Shown: in pieces, positions 27,987 through 36,871 of the stretch
Position numbering within the stretch: the first letter of the stretch is position 1
How the letters are laid out: each line of letters begins with the position of its first letter
NCBI GenBank assembly: GCA_035276685.1
Contig: DATELK010000190.1
Location: 6,962 to 70,961 of the forward strand
DNA length: 64,000 nucleotides
Origin: JACVRN01 sp035276685
GTDB taxonomy: Bacteria > Acidobacteriota > Blastocatellia > Pyrinomonadales > Pyrinomonadaceae
Direction of reading: 5' to 3'
Notes under the pieces: model-generated
Told to the model about the DNA's origin: nothing
The model's input: only the letters and a program-made list of their open reading frames with translations
Databases searched by the model: none
Translations under genes and position numbers: made by a program

Positions 27987-28874
27987 TTATAGCGGACGAG
28001 TCGCTTCGGCCGGGGCGATTTTCATCAGCGCTTCGTAAGCTATGCGCGAAAGGTACGGGTCGTTTGCGGCAAGCGCTGTTTTGAGCGCAGGCACGGCTGA
28101 AGCGTCGCCTATAAGGCCGAGCGAGCGTGCGGCCTCTCGCCTGACATCGTCTTCGGCGCGCGGGTCAGAGAGCGTTTCTATGAGCGCGGGCACGGCGGCG
28201 CGGCTCTTAATCTGCCCGAGCGAGCGTGCGGCAGCGCGTCTTACAAATTCGTTCTCTGCCCTTTGCCCGCGAGTGATGCGGCTGAAAAGCCCCGACGAAC
28301 GAATACGCGCGGAGAGTCTTCCGGCTAAGGGGATGACGGCCGACTCGTCGCCTATCTTTCCGAGCGCGACGGCAGCAGCGCCGCGCACGCTCTCCATCTT
28401 GTCGCGCTCAAGCGCCCCGACCAGAGGCTGAACGGCATACAGGCTGCGCGTCTCGCCAAGCGCGTAGGCCGTCTCCTGCCGCACGAACTCCTCTTTGTCC
28501 TTGAGAAGTGGTATAAGCGCGCGTGCGGCTTCATCCGGCGGCATGGAAAGAACTGCGCGAGCGGCTGTTGCACGTACAATCGGCTCGCTATCAAGCAGTG
28601 CCTCTGTGGCTGCTCGCGAAGCATCGGGCCGTGCCATCCAGCCGAGCCGCATGACCGCATCACGCCTCTCTTCCGTATCGGAGGAAGAGAGACGCCTGCG
28701 CTCTTTTTCAATCTGAAGCTGTGTCGGATTAAGCGACGTGGAGGTGGCTTGCGCTAAAGCAGGGGAAGCGAAACCGAGCGCGTAGAAAATAAGCGCGGCC
28801 ACGCACGCCAATAGAGTAGGCGTGCGCGCCGCACGAATCGAAACAGGGTTAAGAGCGCTTTCCTGATTGCTCAT
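27987..28874 (-). CDS. exported HEAT-repeat protein
   Basis: A 295-aa protein. An N-terminal hydrophobic segment (LLACVAALIFYALGFASPALA) looks like a cleavable signal. The rest consists of HEAT or PBS-lyase-type repeats of about 31 residues (DAVMRLGWMARPDASRAATE, ALIPLLKDKEEFVRQETAYA, AAVALGKIGDESAVIPLAG, ARSLGLIGDASAVPALKTAL). Such solenoids are protein-binding scaffolds; here it is probably periplasmic. It follows a small gene by 5 bp, in the same operon. Confidence 0.85.
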   Translation of the reverse strand: MSNQESALNPVSIRAARTPTLLACVAALIFYALGFASPALAQATSTSLNPTQLQIEKERRRLSSSDTEERRDAVMRLGWMARPDASRAATEALLDSEPIVRATAARAVLSMPPDEAARALIPLLKDKEEFVRQETAYALGETRSLYAVQPLVGALERDKMESVRGAAAVALGKIGDESAVIPLAGRLSARIRSSGLFSRITRGQRAENEFVRRAAARSLGQIKSRAAVPALIETLSDPRAEDDVRREAARSLGLIGDASAVPALKTALAANDPYLSRIAYEALMKIAPAEATRPL

Positions 28875-28879
28875 TCAAC

Positions 28880-29143
28880 TCAGAGGCGAGTCCAGTTGGC
28901 TGCCGCGCGGCGCTCTGCGCGACGGCGCACGGCTTCCCACTCGTAAGCCTGCCTGGCCCTTTTATTCTCGTGCGCGTCCGCGAGCGAGGAGACAAGGTCG
29001 TCCTCCCACACGCCGTCCGTGACGGTGGCGCGACGCATGGTTTCCATGATTGAAATGTAATCCAGCACCTCTCTGACTTCCGCGTCGTTGAGAGCGTCAA
29101 GTTTCAAGGCGAGCAGTTGGCGTTCGGTTGCGCGCTTGGCCAT
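28880..29143 (-). CDS. small conserved-looking hypothetical protein
   Basis: An 87-aa, highly charged, mostly helical protein (LLALKLDALNDAEVREVLDY, then RARQAYEWEAVRRRAERRAA). AAAGGAGC stands 9 nt before the ATG, and the frame is followed within 5 bp by the HEAT gene, both good signs of a real gene. I do not recognise the family. Confidence 0.7.
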   Translation of the reverse strand: MAKRATERQLLALKLDALNDAEVREVLDYISIMETMRRATVTDGVWEDDLVSSLADAHENKRARQAYEWEAVRRRAERRAAANWTRL

Positions 29144-29450
29144 CTCACATGCTCCTTTCCCGAAGAGCCTTGAGCGGCCTGTTCCGTCAAGCGCGCTCAG
29201 CCGACTCTTAAGCTACAGAGCGGTGCGCTCATGCGTTCGGGAGGCCGCCAGGCCCGGATGTTCCCCGCGAGGGAACACGCTTTTTTCTCTTTCACCAGCG
29301 TGTTCAGGTTCTCCAGTCTGTACGAGTTTTTACGTTTCGCGGCCAGCCGCAGGAAGAGCGGCGACCCATGATGAACATCAACTTTCAGGGGGCTGAATCA
29401 GAGGCAATATACACGAGACGCCCGAAAGAGTCTAGAGTCAGGTGTTGAGC
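29144..29450. other. 307-bp intergenic region
   Basis: Between the phosphoesterase and the small helical protein. It contains a 7-bp hairpin (29259-29265 with 29271-29277) followed by CGCTTTTTT on the plus strand, terminator-like but with no plus-strand gene upstream. Otherwise I see nothing. Confidence 0.4.
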
Positions 29451-29933
29451 CTATAGCTCTATGATGCTGGGTGTGATGCTGTCTTCGGTGATTTCCAGTA
29501 GTCCTACGGAGCGCGGGAGGCTGAAGCGTTTCGGGCCTGCGCTGCCGGGATTAAAGAGCAAAGTGCCGCGCCATGTTCCGGCGTATGCCTTGTGGCTGTG
29601 ACCGAAGATGACTGCATCAGGCATGTGGCGCTCTATGATGCGCTGCTGCGCCTGCGTCATCTTCTCGACCGTAGCAAAGATGTGGCGCACGTAGAAGGTG
29701 CGCCCCTCAAGGAGCGCCATCCTCTCATTGGGAAAGCACATGCTGTTGGAATCGTTGTTGCCGCGCACGGCTATGACGGGAGCAATCTCTTCCAGCTGCC
29801 AGATTAAATCCTCTTTGCCAATGTCCCCGGCGTGAATGATGGAATGGACGCCGCGAAACAGCTCAAGGACTTTTTCGTCCAGCATTCCGTGAGTGTCCGA
29901 GATGACTCCGACGAGCTTTCGTTTTTCGCTCAT
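29451..29933 (-). CDS. YfcE/MJ0936-type metallophosphoesterase
   Basis: A protein of about 160 aa with the binuclear metal motifs of calcineurin-like phosphoesterases: ISDTHG, HAGDIGKEDL, RGNND, and FGHSHKAYAG with NPGSAG. Length and motifs match the YfcE family, small cytosolic phosphodiesterases without a settled physiological substrate. ATG 29933 gives MSEKRKLVGVISDTHG. A TTG at 29951, overlapping the end of the DnaJ-like gene, is possible. It is read from the DnaJ operon. Confidence 0.9.
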   Translation of the reverse strand: MSEKRKLVGVISDTHGMLDEKVLELFRGVHSIIHAGDIGKEDLIWQLEEIAPVIAVRGNNDSNSMCFPNERMALLEGRTFYVRHIFATVEKMTQAQQRIIERHMPDAVIFGHSHKAYAGTWRGTLLFNPGSAGPKRFSLPRSVGLLEITEDSITPSIIEL

Positions 29934-29943
29934 CCCGCGCGCG

Positions 29944-30756
29944 TCAGTCAATCTTGGACGCCACGGAGTGCATAGTGTCCACTATAAGCACGGCTATTGG
30001 CGGATAGAAGAGAAGGTGCGGCTTGACATCATGGCTAAAGAAGAAGGGCATGTTGTCCAATATGACATAGTGCATGTGCTCGCCCATGACGTAGCCCGCG
30101 CCAAGGCTGGCCATGAAGGCCGCTATGAGAAATGCGTAGGCCGTGAGCCTCGAAAAAGGCTTGTCGGGCTTCTCCTCGTCTTCCATGAGCGAGGTGTGTA
30201 TAGACTTCGGGCGATAGGTGTAGCGCTCAAGAGAGGTTCTGAGGCGCGAAGTCAGGTGCCAGACGCCTATCAGAAAGAGCGTTATCAGGATGCCGCGACC
30301 GGCCCAGCCGAAGCCCTCCCAGAACTTGGGCTTGAGCATGATGACGAAGAAGGTCGAGAGAAAGAGCGTCACGGTCGGGAACACTGCCTGCTGAAGAGCA
30401 AAGGTCTCGCGCCTTCCCTCTTCAATCCAGGTGTCGACTACTTTGTCCAGACGGCGCTGAGCGGCCACGACCCGGCGCATGCGACGCGCGTGCGGGTTGT
30501 CCGAATGCAGCACTGAAGAGCTAGAGGCGCTCACGCCGTTGCGTATACGCATCTGCTGCGCGTCGTAGTAGGCGCGTTCCTGCGGGTCGCTCAGGGTGCG
30601 GTAGGCGAGCGCCAGCATGGCGAAATCCCGCGCGGCCTGAGTAGAGCCGCCGTTCACGTCCGGGTGGCGTTTGCGCGCCAGCCTGCGATAAGCGGACTTT
30701 ATCTCGGCAGCCGTCGCCGTGCTTTTGACTCCAAGAAGTTTATAGTAATCAACCAC
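29944..30756 (-). CDS. J-domain membrane protein
   Basis: A 270-aa protein with an N-terminal J-domain (DYYKLLGV, HPD at residues 31-33, RTLSDPQERAYYD) that would stimulate a DnaK-type Hsp70. A basic linker and about three to four membrane helices follow (VTLFLSTFFVIML, GILITLFLIGVWHL, AYAFLIAAFMASLGAGYVMG, LFYPPIAVLIVDTM). It likely recruits Hsp70 to the inner membrane. The start codon is GTG. Its stop is 11 bp from the phosphoesterase start. Confidence 0.88.
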   Translation of the reverse strand: MVDYYKLLGVKSTATAAEIKSAYRRLARKRHPDVNGGSTQAARDFAMLALAYRTLSDPQERAYYDAQQMRIRNGVSASSSSVLHSDNPHARRMRRVVAAQRRLDKVVDTWIEEGRRETFALQQAVFPTVTLFLSTFFVIMLKPKFWEGFGWAGRGILITLFLIGVWHLTSRLRTSLERYTYRPKSIHTSLMEDEEKPDKPFSRLTAYAFLIAAFMASLGAGYVMGEHMHYVILDNMPFFFSHDVKPHLLFYPPIAVLIVDTMHSVASKID

Positions 30757-31363
30757 CGCACTTTTCTCTCATTGACTCTGGCCAGAAGCGGCAGAGCGAG
30801 TGTCGCAAGTCCGATTGTCAATCGGCCCGGTCTGAACGGGGAGAGGCCCGCCCTCTTAACCGGGATGTAATATAGCACGACCTGCGCCTTTTCGTCTTGT
30901 CTGGAATCTACGGTCGGGGAAGGTTTTGAGGCAATCTGAGGAAGGAAAGTTGCGCGCTCTCTTGTGTAGCTCGGAATACAGAGGTGAGGATGCCAAGGGG
31001 GCGACGGCGGTAACCCGGAGACATCTCCGAGCGGGGCGAGGACGATTAAAACAGACAGTCGCCTCCCTTGGTTCCCTCAAAAGCGTAGCAATGATTATGC
31101 CAGCCGGGGTGACGACTCGAAATCCCAGAAAAACCTTAACTAGCCGCGCAATTTAGCCCGCGAGGTGTTCACTATAGGCGACACTGCGTGTCTGAATTTG
31201 TAGACACTTTCCATAAAAATCCAGCATTTCCATTAATTTGGAGAAATGCGAGGCACCGCTTCACCCTTGATTCCGGAACAAACGTAGAGGCAATGAGCAT
31301 GTGAATCATACATCTTCTGCTCATTGCCCCGAACGTCTGGCGCTTTTTGGACTGAGGCCCTGC
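30757..31363. other. 607-bp intergenic region
   Basis: No supported gene. It has an 11-bp hairpin GGCAATGAGCA (31289-31299 with 31318-31328) downstream of pepA on the minus strand, a possible terminator with no T-run. The short frames here look like chance. Confidence 0.4.
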
Positions 31364-32884
31364 TTAGTCGGAACCGTTGCGGCGCGAGGCTCTCTCGACG
31401 ATGTTGAGAAGCGTCCTCACGGCTATCCCTGTGGGCCCCTTTGAGCGGTAGGGCTTGGCGTCGTCGCCCCAGGCAGTCCCGGCTATGTCCAGATGCGCCC
31501 AAGAGATCCCTTCCGCGAACTCTTTGAGGAAGGCTGCGGCCGTGATGGTGCCAGCCTTGCGCCCGCCAGTGTTCTTGATGTCGGCTATGTCCGACTTAAT
31601 CTGTTTCGAGTACTCTTTATCGAGCGGAAGCTGCCAGAAACGCTCGCCGACTTCGCGCCCGGCCTCTATCACTTCGTCAATCAGTTCCTGGTCTGTGCCA
31701 AGGATTGCGGCGTTGACGTCGCCTAGCGCTATGGAGACAGCGCCGGTCAGGGTTGCCATATCGACTATGCGCGTCGCCCCTAGCTTCTTCGCGTAAGCCA
31801 TGGCGTCCGCCAGAATCAGGCGGCCTTCGGCGTCCGTGTTGATAACCTCTATGGTCTTGCCGTTCATGGCGCGCACCACGTCGCCCGGCTTCGTGGCTTT
31901 ACCGGACGGGAGATTCTCTGTCGCGGGCACGACGCCAAGGACAGGGATTGGAGGCTTGAGTTGGGCTATGGCGCGCATGGCACCTATGACGGTTGCGCCG
32001 CCCGTCATGTCGTACTTCATCAGCTCCATGTTCTCGCCGGGCTTGATGGAGATGCCGCCGGAATCGAAGGTCACGCCCTTGCCTACGAAGGACAGAAGCT
32101 CTTTGTCTTCGCCGCCCGACGCCGTCTCGCGCGGAGTGTATTTCAGGATAATCAGCTTGGCCTCCTGCTCGCTCCCTGCGGAGACGGAAAGAAGCGCGCC
32201 CATGCCTTCCTGCTTCATGCGGGCTTCGTCGAGCACGTCTATGCTCAAGCCGAACTCGCCTGCCACCTCTCGCGCCCGCTCGGCCATGTCTGTCGGCGTC
32301 ATGTAGCCGCCGGGCTCGTTCGCCATGTCCCTCGTGAAGTTGACCGACTCGCCGATGATGCGCCCGCGCTCTGCGCCGCGAGTCAAGGCATCCGTGTCAG
32401 CGCCGGGGATGATGACGACGAGGCGGTCGACGGTGCGCTCCTCTTTATCCACGGTGCGGTACTTGTCCGGGTCAAAGAGAGCTATGGCAGCGCCTTCGGC
32501 TGCGGCCGAGGCGACCTTTTCGGCGTCCGCCTCTACGCGCGGCACGAGCGCGACGGACTTAATATTTTTGGCGCGCAGTGAGCGCAGGGCGGTGCCCGCG
32601 AACTGTGAAATCTGCGGCGTCTTGAAGTCTGCCTGCTCGCCCACGCCTAAGAGCAGAAGTCTCTTGGCCTTGATTGAGCCGCCGCCGCCCAGATGAAGAT
32701 AGGCCGTCTCGCCCTCTTTACCCTTCAGCTCTTCCGATTCGATTATGGAGCGTATGATTCCACCCGTTGCGTCATCAAGCTCTTTCAAAAATCCCTCGTC
32801 CGCCTTCTCGTCCTTGAAGACGGCGACGGCCAGTGCCTGCACGTCCTCTTCCATGTAATTTCCAGCGCTGCCCAATATCTCCAT
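31364..32884 (-). CDS. pepA: leucyl aminopeptidase (M17)
   Basis: A cytosolic two-metal aminopeptidase of about 506 aa. The C-terminal catalytic domain has VGKGVTFDSGGISIKPG, MKYDMTGGATVIGAM and the M17 signature NTDAEGRLILADA, with conserved metal ligands. The N-terminal macro-like domain is normal. ATG 32884 (MEILGSAGNY) is preferred to an upstream start, with GGGAGACG before it. smpB ends 36 bp upstream, so both may be co-transcribed. Confidence 0.95.
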   Translation of the reverse strand: MEILGSAGNYMEEDVQALAVAVFKDEKADEGFLKELDDATGGIIRSIIESEELKGKEGETAYLHLGGGGSIKAKRLLLLGVGEQADFKTPQISQFAGTALRSLRAKNIKSVALVPRVEADAEKVASAAAEGAAIALFDPDKYRTVDKEERTVDRLVVIIPGADTDALTRGAERGRIIGESVNFTRDMANEPGGYMTPTDMAERAREVAGEFGLSIDVLDEARMKQEGMGALLSVSAGSEQEAKLIILKYTPRETASGGEDKELLSFVGKGVTFDSGGISIKPGENMELMKYDMTGGATVIGAMRAIAQLKPPIPVLGVVPATENLPSGKATKPGDVVRAMNGKTIEVINTDAEGRLILADAMAYAKKLGATRIVDMATLTGAVSIALGDVNAAILGTDQELIDEVIEAGREVGERFWQLPLDKEYSKQIKSDIADIKNTGGRKAGTITAAAFLKEFAEGISWAHLDIAGTAWGDDAKPYRSKGPTGIAVRTLLNIVERASRRNGSD

Positions 32885-32920
32885 TACAATCGTCTCCCGT
32901 AGCAATAAAATTTTGTCCGG

Positions 32921-33388
32921 TTATCTGCGCCCCTCGCGCTCCTTCAACTGTTGTCGCGTCTCTCGCTCCACAGTCCGCCGCATCTCCGTCTCGCGTTTAT
33001 CATACAACTTTTTGCCGCGCGCCACGCCGACCTCTATCTTGATGCGACGGTTCCTGAGATAGATGCGCGTGGGCTGCAACGTCATGCCTTGCGTGGCCGA
33101 GGCCGATTCCAGCTTGTCAATCTCTCGCCTGTGCAGCAGAAGCTTGCGCGTCCTCAGGGGGTCATGGTTCGCCCTGTTGCCATGAGAATAAGGCGAAATG
33201 TGTGCATTAAACAACCACGCCTCGCCGTCGCGCACCGCCACGTACGCGTCCTTTAGCTGCACGCGCCCGTCCATCACGCTCTTGACTTCCGTGCCCGTCA
33301 GAGCCACGCCCGCCTCGTACTTATCCGAGATGTGATACTCGTGATAGGCGGAGCGGTTCGTCACCAGCACTTTCTCTTCTTTTGACAT
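32921..33388 (-). CDS. smpB: SsrA-binding protein SmpB
   Basis: The tmRNA partner in trans-translation, which rescues stalled ribosomes. The 155-aa protein has VTNRSAYHEYHISDKYEAGV, LTGTEVKSV, HISPYSHGN and the C-terminal tail KLYDKRETEMRRTVERE. No ssrA gene is recognisable in the window. It lies 6 bp after gpsA. Confidence 0.96.
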   Translation of the reverse strand: MSKEEKVLVTNRSAYHEYHISDKYEAGVALTGTEVKSVMDGRVQLKDAYVAVRDGEAWLFNAHISPYSHGNRANHDPLRTRKLLLHRREIDKLESASATQGMTLQPTRIYLRNRRIKIEVGVARGKKLYDKRETEMRRTVERETRQQLKEREGRR

Positions 33389-33394
33389 ACTTAC

Positions 33395-34399
33395 TTATCT
33401 TTCAAACTCGCCGCGCAAGGGTCTGGTCATCAGAGCCTCTGCCGCATCCCTAGCGCTCTTTCCTTCATAGAGCACGGCGTGGACTTCTTCCGTGATAGGC
33501 ATCTCCACCTTGAGCCGCGCGGCCAGATGATGCACGGCGAGAGTAGTCTTCACGCCTTCGGCCACTTCGCTCATCCCTGCGAGTATCTCTTTCAACGCGC
33601 GCCCGCGTCCAATCTCCTGCCCGACGTAACGATTACGCGACAGGCTGCCCGTGGAGGTCAAGACCAAATCACCGAGCCCGGCCAGTCCCATCAACGTCTC
33701 CGTGCGCGCCCCCTGCGCGAGAGCGAGGCGAGACATCTCCGCCAGCCCGCGCGTGATAAGAGCAGACACGCTGTTTGAGCCAAGGCCGAGCCCCGCGACC
33801 ATACCCGCCGCGACGGCCATCACGTTCTTGACAGCGCCGCCTACTTCCGCGCCGACCACGTCCGTGTTCGTGTAGATGCGTAAGTTTTGAAAGCTCAGAG
33901 CCTCCTGCACCACCTTCGCGTCTTCCAAATCGTCGCCTGCCGCGACCACCGCCGTAGGCTGGCCACTCGCCACCTCTTTAGCGAAAGACGGCCCAGAGAG
34001 GCAGACAAAGCGCGGCTCGAACCGCTCCTTTAAGCTCTCTCGCAGAACTTCCGAGACGCGCTTGCCCGTCTCAGTCTCGATTCCCTTAGTGGCGCTGACA
34101 AACAGCATTCGCTCCCTGAGTCGCGGCATCATCTGTGCCAGCACCTCTCGCATGACGTGCGAGGGAACGACGAGCAGCACGAGGTCTGCGCCCGTAAGAG
34201 CTTCGTCAAAATCTGACGTAGGCTCGACTCGTTCGGGCAGAGCGTGGCCCGCCAGATATTTAACATTGACGCGCTCGCGCCTCATCTCAGAGACCTGCGA
34301 AGGGTCACGCGACCACAAGCTGACACTATGGCCCGCGCGCCCCGCTACAACCGCGAGCGCCGTCCCCCAACTCCCGGCTCCTACGACAGCCACACGCAT
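33395..34399 (-). CDS. gpsA: NAD(P)-dependent glycerol-3-phosphate dehydrogenase
   Basis: It reduces DHAP to sn-glycerol-3-phosphate for phospholipid synthesis. It shows the Rossmann motif VVGAGSWGTALA, SATKGIE, LSGPSFAKEVASG, the catalytic lysine in GGAVKNVMAVAAG and the C-terminal NSVSALITRGLAEM. The 334-aa length is normal. It lies downstream of plsY, the next step in the same pathway, with repeat A4 filling the gap. The repeat starts 8 nt before the ATG, leaving no clear Shine-Dalgarno. Confidence 0.96.
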   Translation of the reverse strand: MRVAVVGAGSWGTALAVVAGRAGHSVSLWSRDPSQVSEMRRERVNVKYLAGHALPERVEPTSDFDEALTGADLVLLVVPSHVMREVLAQMMPRLRERMLFVSATKGIETETGKRVSEVLRESLKERFEPRFVCLSGPSFAKEVASGQPTAVVAAGDDLEDAKVVQEALSFQNLRIYTNTDVVGAEVGGAVKNVMAVAAGMVAGLGLGSNSVSALITRGLAEMSRLALAQGARTETLMGLAGLGDLVLTSTGSLSRNRYVGQEIGRGRALKEILAGMSEVAEGVKTTLAVHHLAARLKVEMPITEEVHAVLYEGKSARDAAEALMTRPLRGEFER

Positions 34400-34406
34400 A
34401 AAAGCA

Positions 34407-34497
34407 ATGCAGAAGGCAGAGTGCAGAATGATGAATTAGAAGAAGCATTCAAGCTGAACAGTCTTTCTCTTCATTCATCATTCTGCACTCTGACTTC
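34407..34497. repeat. family-A intergenic palindromic repeat (copy A4)
   Basis: Left arm 34407-34436 and right arm 34473-34497, inverted copies of the GCAGAGTGCAGAATGATGAA core with a 36-nt spacer. It fills the space between the plsY stop and the gpsA start, read on the minus strand. Confidence 0.87.
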
Positions 34498-34498
34498 A

Positions 34499-35122
34499 TC
34501 ACTTGAACTTGCTCTCCGTGCCGCCGAGCAGTCTTGCTATGTTGGCCCGGTGCATGAAGATGATGATGGCCGCGCCCATAAGCGCTGCGGTTAAAAGCGG
34601 CGCTTGAGCTGCGGCGGGCTGAGTCCGGCCGCTCAGAATCCAGACGAAGAGCGGCAGCAGCGCGGCAGCCGTGATGGAGCCGAGCGAGACGTATCTTGTG
34701 GCCCACACGATTGCTATGAAGATTAATCCGGCGCAGGCTACCGCCAGGGGCGAGAGCGCCAGAAACGCGCCGACGCCCGTCGCCACTCCCTTGCCGCCGC
34801 GAAAGCCCAGCCACACGGGAAAGCAGTGGCCCGCTATGGCCAGCACCACGCTGGCCGCCACCCACCAGTTGATTCCGAAATCTTCTGTTAAGAGCATGCG
34901 CGCCAGTATAACGGAGAGCGCCCCCTTCAAAGCATCCAGCAGGAGCGTGACTATGCCCGCCAGCTTGCCTGCGCGCCTTGAGACGTTGGTTGCGCCCGTG
35001 CCGCCAGAGCCCGTCTCGCGCACGTCAGCGCCTGCCACAGCACGCACCAGCAAGTAGCCGAATGGAATTGAGCCTAAAAGATAAGCGGCAATGAGAACCA
35101 GCACGGGTCGCACGTCTTCCAT
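34499..35122 (-). CDS. plsY: acyl-phosphate:glycerol-3-phosphate acyltransferase
   Basis: An integral membrane enzyme that acylates sn-1 of glycerol-3-phosphate using acyl-phosphate. It shows the PlsY loops GSIPFGYLLVR, SGGTGATNVSR, DALKG, AGHCFPVWLGFRGGKGVATG. Length is about 207 aa with five or so hydrophobic segments. ATG 35122 is used; the longer frame to 35167 adds a non-conserved leader. It is directly upstream of gpsA, which makes its substrate. Confidence 0.95.
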   Translation of the reverse strand: MEDVRPVLVLIAAYLLGSIPFGYLLVRAVAGADVRETGSGGTGATNVSRRAGKLAGIVTLLLDALKGALSVILARMLLTEDFGINWWVAASVVLAIAGHCFPVWLGFRGGKGVATGVGAFLALSPLAVACAGLIFIAIVWATRYVSLGSITAAALLPLFVWILSGRTQPAAAQAPLLTAALMGAAIIIFMHRANIARLLGGTESKFK

Positions 35123-35210
35123 ACTCCGCGCCCAAGTGTGGCAGATACTGTAAGGGCGAACGCGCAATATAACAAGAACAGGTGAAAAGGGGAAATAGCT
35201 AGGGAGGAAG

Positions 35211-35246
35211 AAATTAGCAGGGATGAACAGGATAGACAGGATAAAA
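35211..35246. repeat. solitary family-B arm (copy B3, degenerate)
   Basis: One arm only: GCAGGGATGAACAGGATAGA then CAGGATAAA. The expected inverted partner is not found downstream, where ATCTCTATTCTAAGG follows. It is an eroded or half copy. Confidence 0.7.
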
Positions 35247-35325
35247 GAGAAAGTGTTTCATCTCTATTCTAAGGATGGAGCGCGAGGGGCATAGGATTAT
35301 GAGTTTAGGAATTAGGATGGCCGTC

Positions 35326-35493
35326 GAAGTGGCTTCGCTCGTCAGCGAAGTTTCATCGCCCGCCGTCGAAGCCTCATCGCTCACGGGCGAAGCCTTATCG
35401 CGCGAGGGCGATGCTTCATCGCTCATGAGCGAAGTGTCATCGCCCTCGCGCGAAGTGTCATCGCTCGCGGGCGAAGCCTCATCGCTCATGAGC
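35326..35493. repeat. 8 x 21-bp degenerate tandem array with internal dyads
   Basis: Eight consecutive 21-bp units start with GAAG or GATG (35326, 35347, 35368, 35389, 35410, 35431, 35452, 35473), most continuing with TCATCGCTC-like then GAGC or GGGC. Units carry the dyad GCTCATGAGC, and the last unit extends to a perfect 30-bp palindrome (35474-35503). Both strands stay open through it; the plus frame gives a seven-residue repeat around SSLMSEV and the minus frame one around SDEASPA. I see no ribosome-binding site that settles whether it is translated. Confidence 0.85.
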
Positions 35494-35527
35494 GATGAGG
35501 CTTTTCATGGGCGCGAAGTTGATAATG

Positions 35528-35575
35528 ATACAGTCTTAGGCTCTTCGCTCGTGAGCGAAGAGCCTAAGACTGTAT
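35528..35575. repeat. 48-bp near-perfect palindrome
   Basis: A 23-bp stem (35528-35550 with 35553-35575, no mismatches) around a 2-nt centre. The core CTTCGCTC/GAGCGAAG echoes the dyads of the adjacent 21-bp array. It lies downstream of cinA and has no T-run, so it is not a standard terminator. Confidence 0.9.
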
Positions 35576-35629
35576 GCTTTCAAGGCGAGACGGGGATTTT
35601 TGGCTCTTTTCTCTAAAAATTTAGCTTCT

Positions 35630-36865
35630 CTATATGAGTCGTCGCCTCAAGAGGTCTAGTGCGCCCTGCGAGGCTCGCCAGCGTATGAGGTGTCGGTCGC
35701 CGGGCAGTTGCAGCTTGCGGTGCTCCGTGTGCGCGTCGTCCGAGAGGGCTATGTAGACGAGGCCTACGGGCTTCTCTTCGCTTCCGCCGCCGGGCCCGGC
35801 TATGCCTGTGACGGACAGGCCGAAGTCTGTTCCGGCGCGGCGTCGCACGCCTTCGGCCATAGCCTCCGCGACTTCTGCGCTGACGGCCCCGTGCCTGCCT
35901 ATCAGCTCCTCGTCAACTCCGAGCAAGCGGGTCTTGGCTTCATTCGAGTAGGTGACGACCGATTCCATGAAGTAGACGCTTGAGCCCGGTACGTCTGTCA
36001 GCCTTTGACTGATGAGGCCGCCCGTGCAGCTTTCCGCGACAGCAAGGGTGAAGCCGCCGACGGCGAGCCTGAGCCCCACGACTTCCTCCATAGTCTCGCC
36101 GCGAAAGGCGAAAATGGAGTGGCCCAGGCGCTCTTCAATCTGTCCGGCCAGCCCATCCAGCAGAAGCTCCGCCTCGGCTTCGGTCTTCGCATGCGCCGTC
36201 AGGTGAATCTCAATCTCGCTCCGGTTGAAGAGAATCGTCGTCTGCGGGTTCTTGTACTGCGTGTAGACGGGAGCTATGCGCTCGTCAACGGCGGACTCTC
36301 CCATGCCAACTACGCGAAGCATTCTTCGCATGACGCGCACGTCCCCGGCCTTCGCCACGAGCTTAGGCTGCACTAACTTCTCGAACATGGGATGCATCTC
36401 GCGCGGCGGGCCGGGCAGCAGCACCACCGCGCGGTTCTCGTGCTCTATGTACATCCCCGGCGCTGAGCCGTTCGGGTTAGACAGTATCTCCGCGCCCTCT
36501 ATTATCATCGCCTGACGAGAGTTTATCTCCGGCATAGTGCGTCCGAAGGCGCGAAACTTCGTGCGAATCTCTTCCAGCACCTTCTCGTTGAAGATGAGCC
36601 GGCGGTTCATGGCGCGTGCGGCTATCTTGCGCGTGATGTCGTCTTCCGTAGGCCCCAGGCCGCCCGTCATGATGATGACGCTTGAGCGGCGAAGCGCGTC
36701 GCGGATTGCTTCTTCCAGCCGCGCGTCGTCGTCGCCGACAATCGTCTTCTGCTTAACCTCTATGCCTACGGAGTTGAGATGCTCCGTCAGCCAGAGGCTG
36801 TTGGTGTCCGTGCGGTCAGGCGTTAAAAGCTCCGACCCTATGGCTATGATTTCAGCAGTCAGCAT
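35630..36865 (-). CDS. cinA: CinA-like nicotinamide-nucleotide amidohydrolase
   Basis: A 411-aa two-domain CinA. The N-terminal MoaB/COG1058-like domain has IIAIGSELLTPDRTDTNS and MTGGLGPTEDDITR. The C-terminal amidohydrolase domain has VAESCTGGLISQRLT and VTGIAGPGGGSEEKPVG. The C-domain deamidates NMN; CinA is also linked with competence in some bacteria. Its start is 6 bp after the kinase stop, so it is likely co-transcribed with the kinase. Confidence 0.94.
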   Translation of the reverse strand: MLTAEIIAIGSELLTPDRTDTNSLWLTEHLNSVGIEVKQKTIVGDDDARLEEAIRDALRRSSVIIMTGGLGPTEDDITRKIAARAMNRRLIFNEKVLEEIRTKFRAFGRTMPEINSRQAMIIEGAEILSNPNGSAPGMYIEHENRAVVLLPGPPREMHPMFEKLVQPKLVAKAGDVRVMRRMLRVVGMGESAVDERIAPVYTQYKNPQTTILFNRSEIEIHLTAHAKTEAEAELLLDGLAGQIEERLGHSIFAFRGETMEEVVGLRLAVGGFTLAVAESCTGGLISQRLTDVPGSSVYFMESVVTYSNEAKTRLLGVDEELIGRHGAVSAEVAEAMAEGVRRRAGTDFGLSVTGIAGPGGGSEEKPVGLVYIALSDDAHTEHRKLQLPGDRHLIRWRASQGALDLLRRRLI

Positions 36866-36871
36866 ATGTTG

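Noticed and set aside
35214..35489. 91-aa minus-strand frame (and the overlapping plus-strand 113-aa frame) through the 21-bp array
   Set aside because: Both frames are open only because the 21-bp unit has no stop in any of these frames; no ribosome-binding site or known domain favours either.
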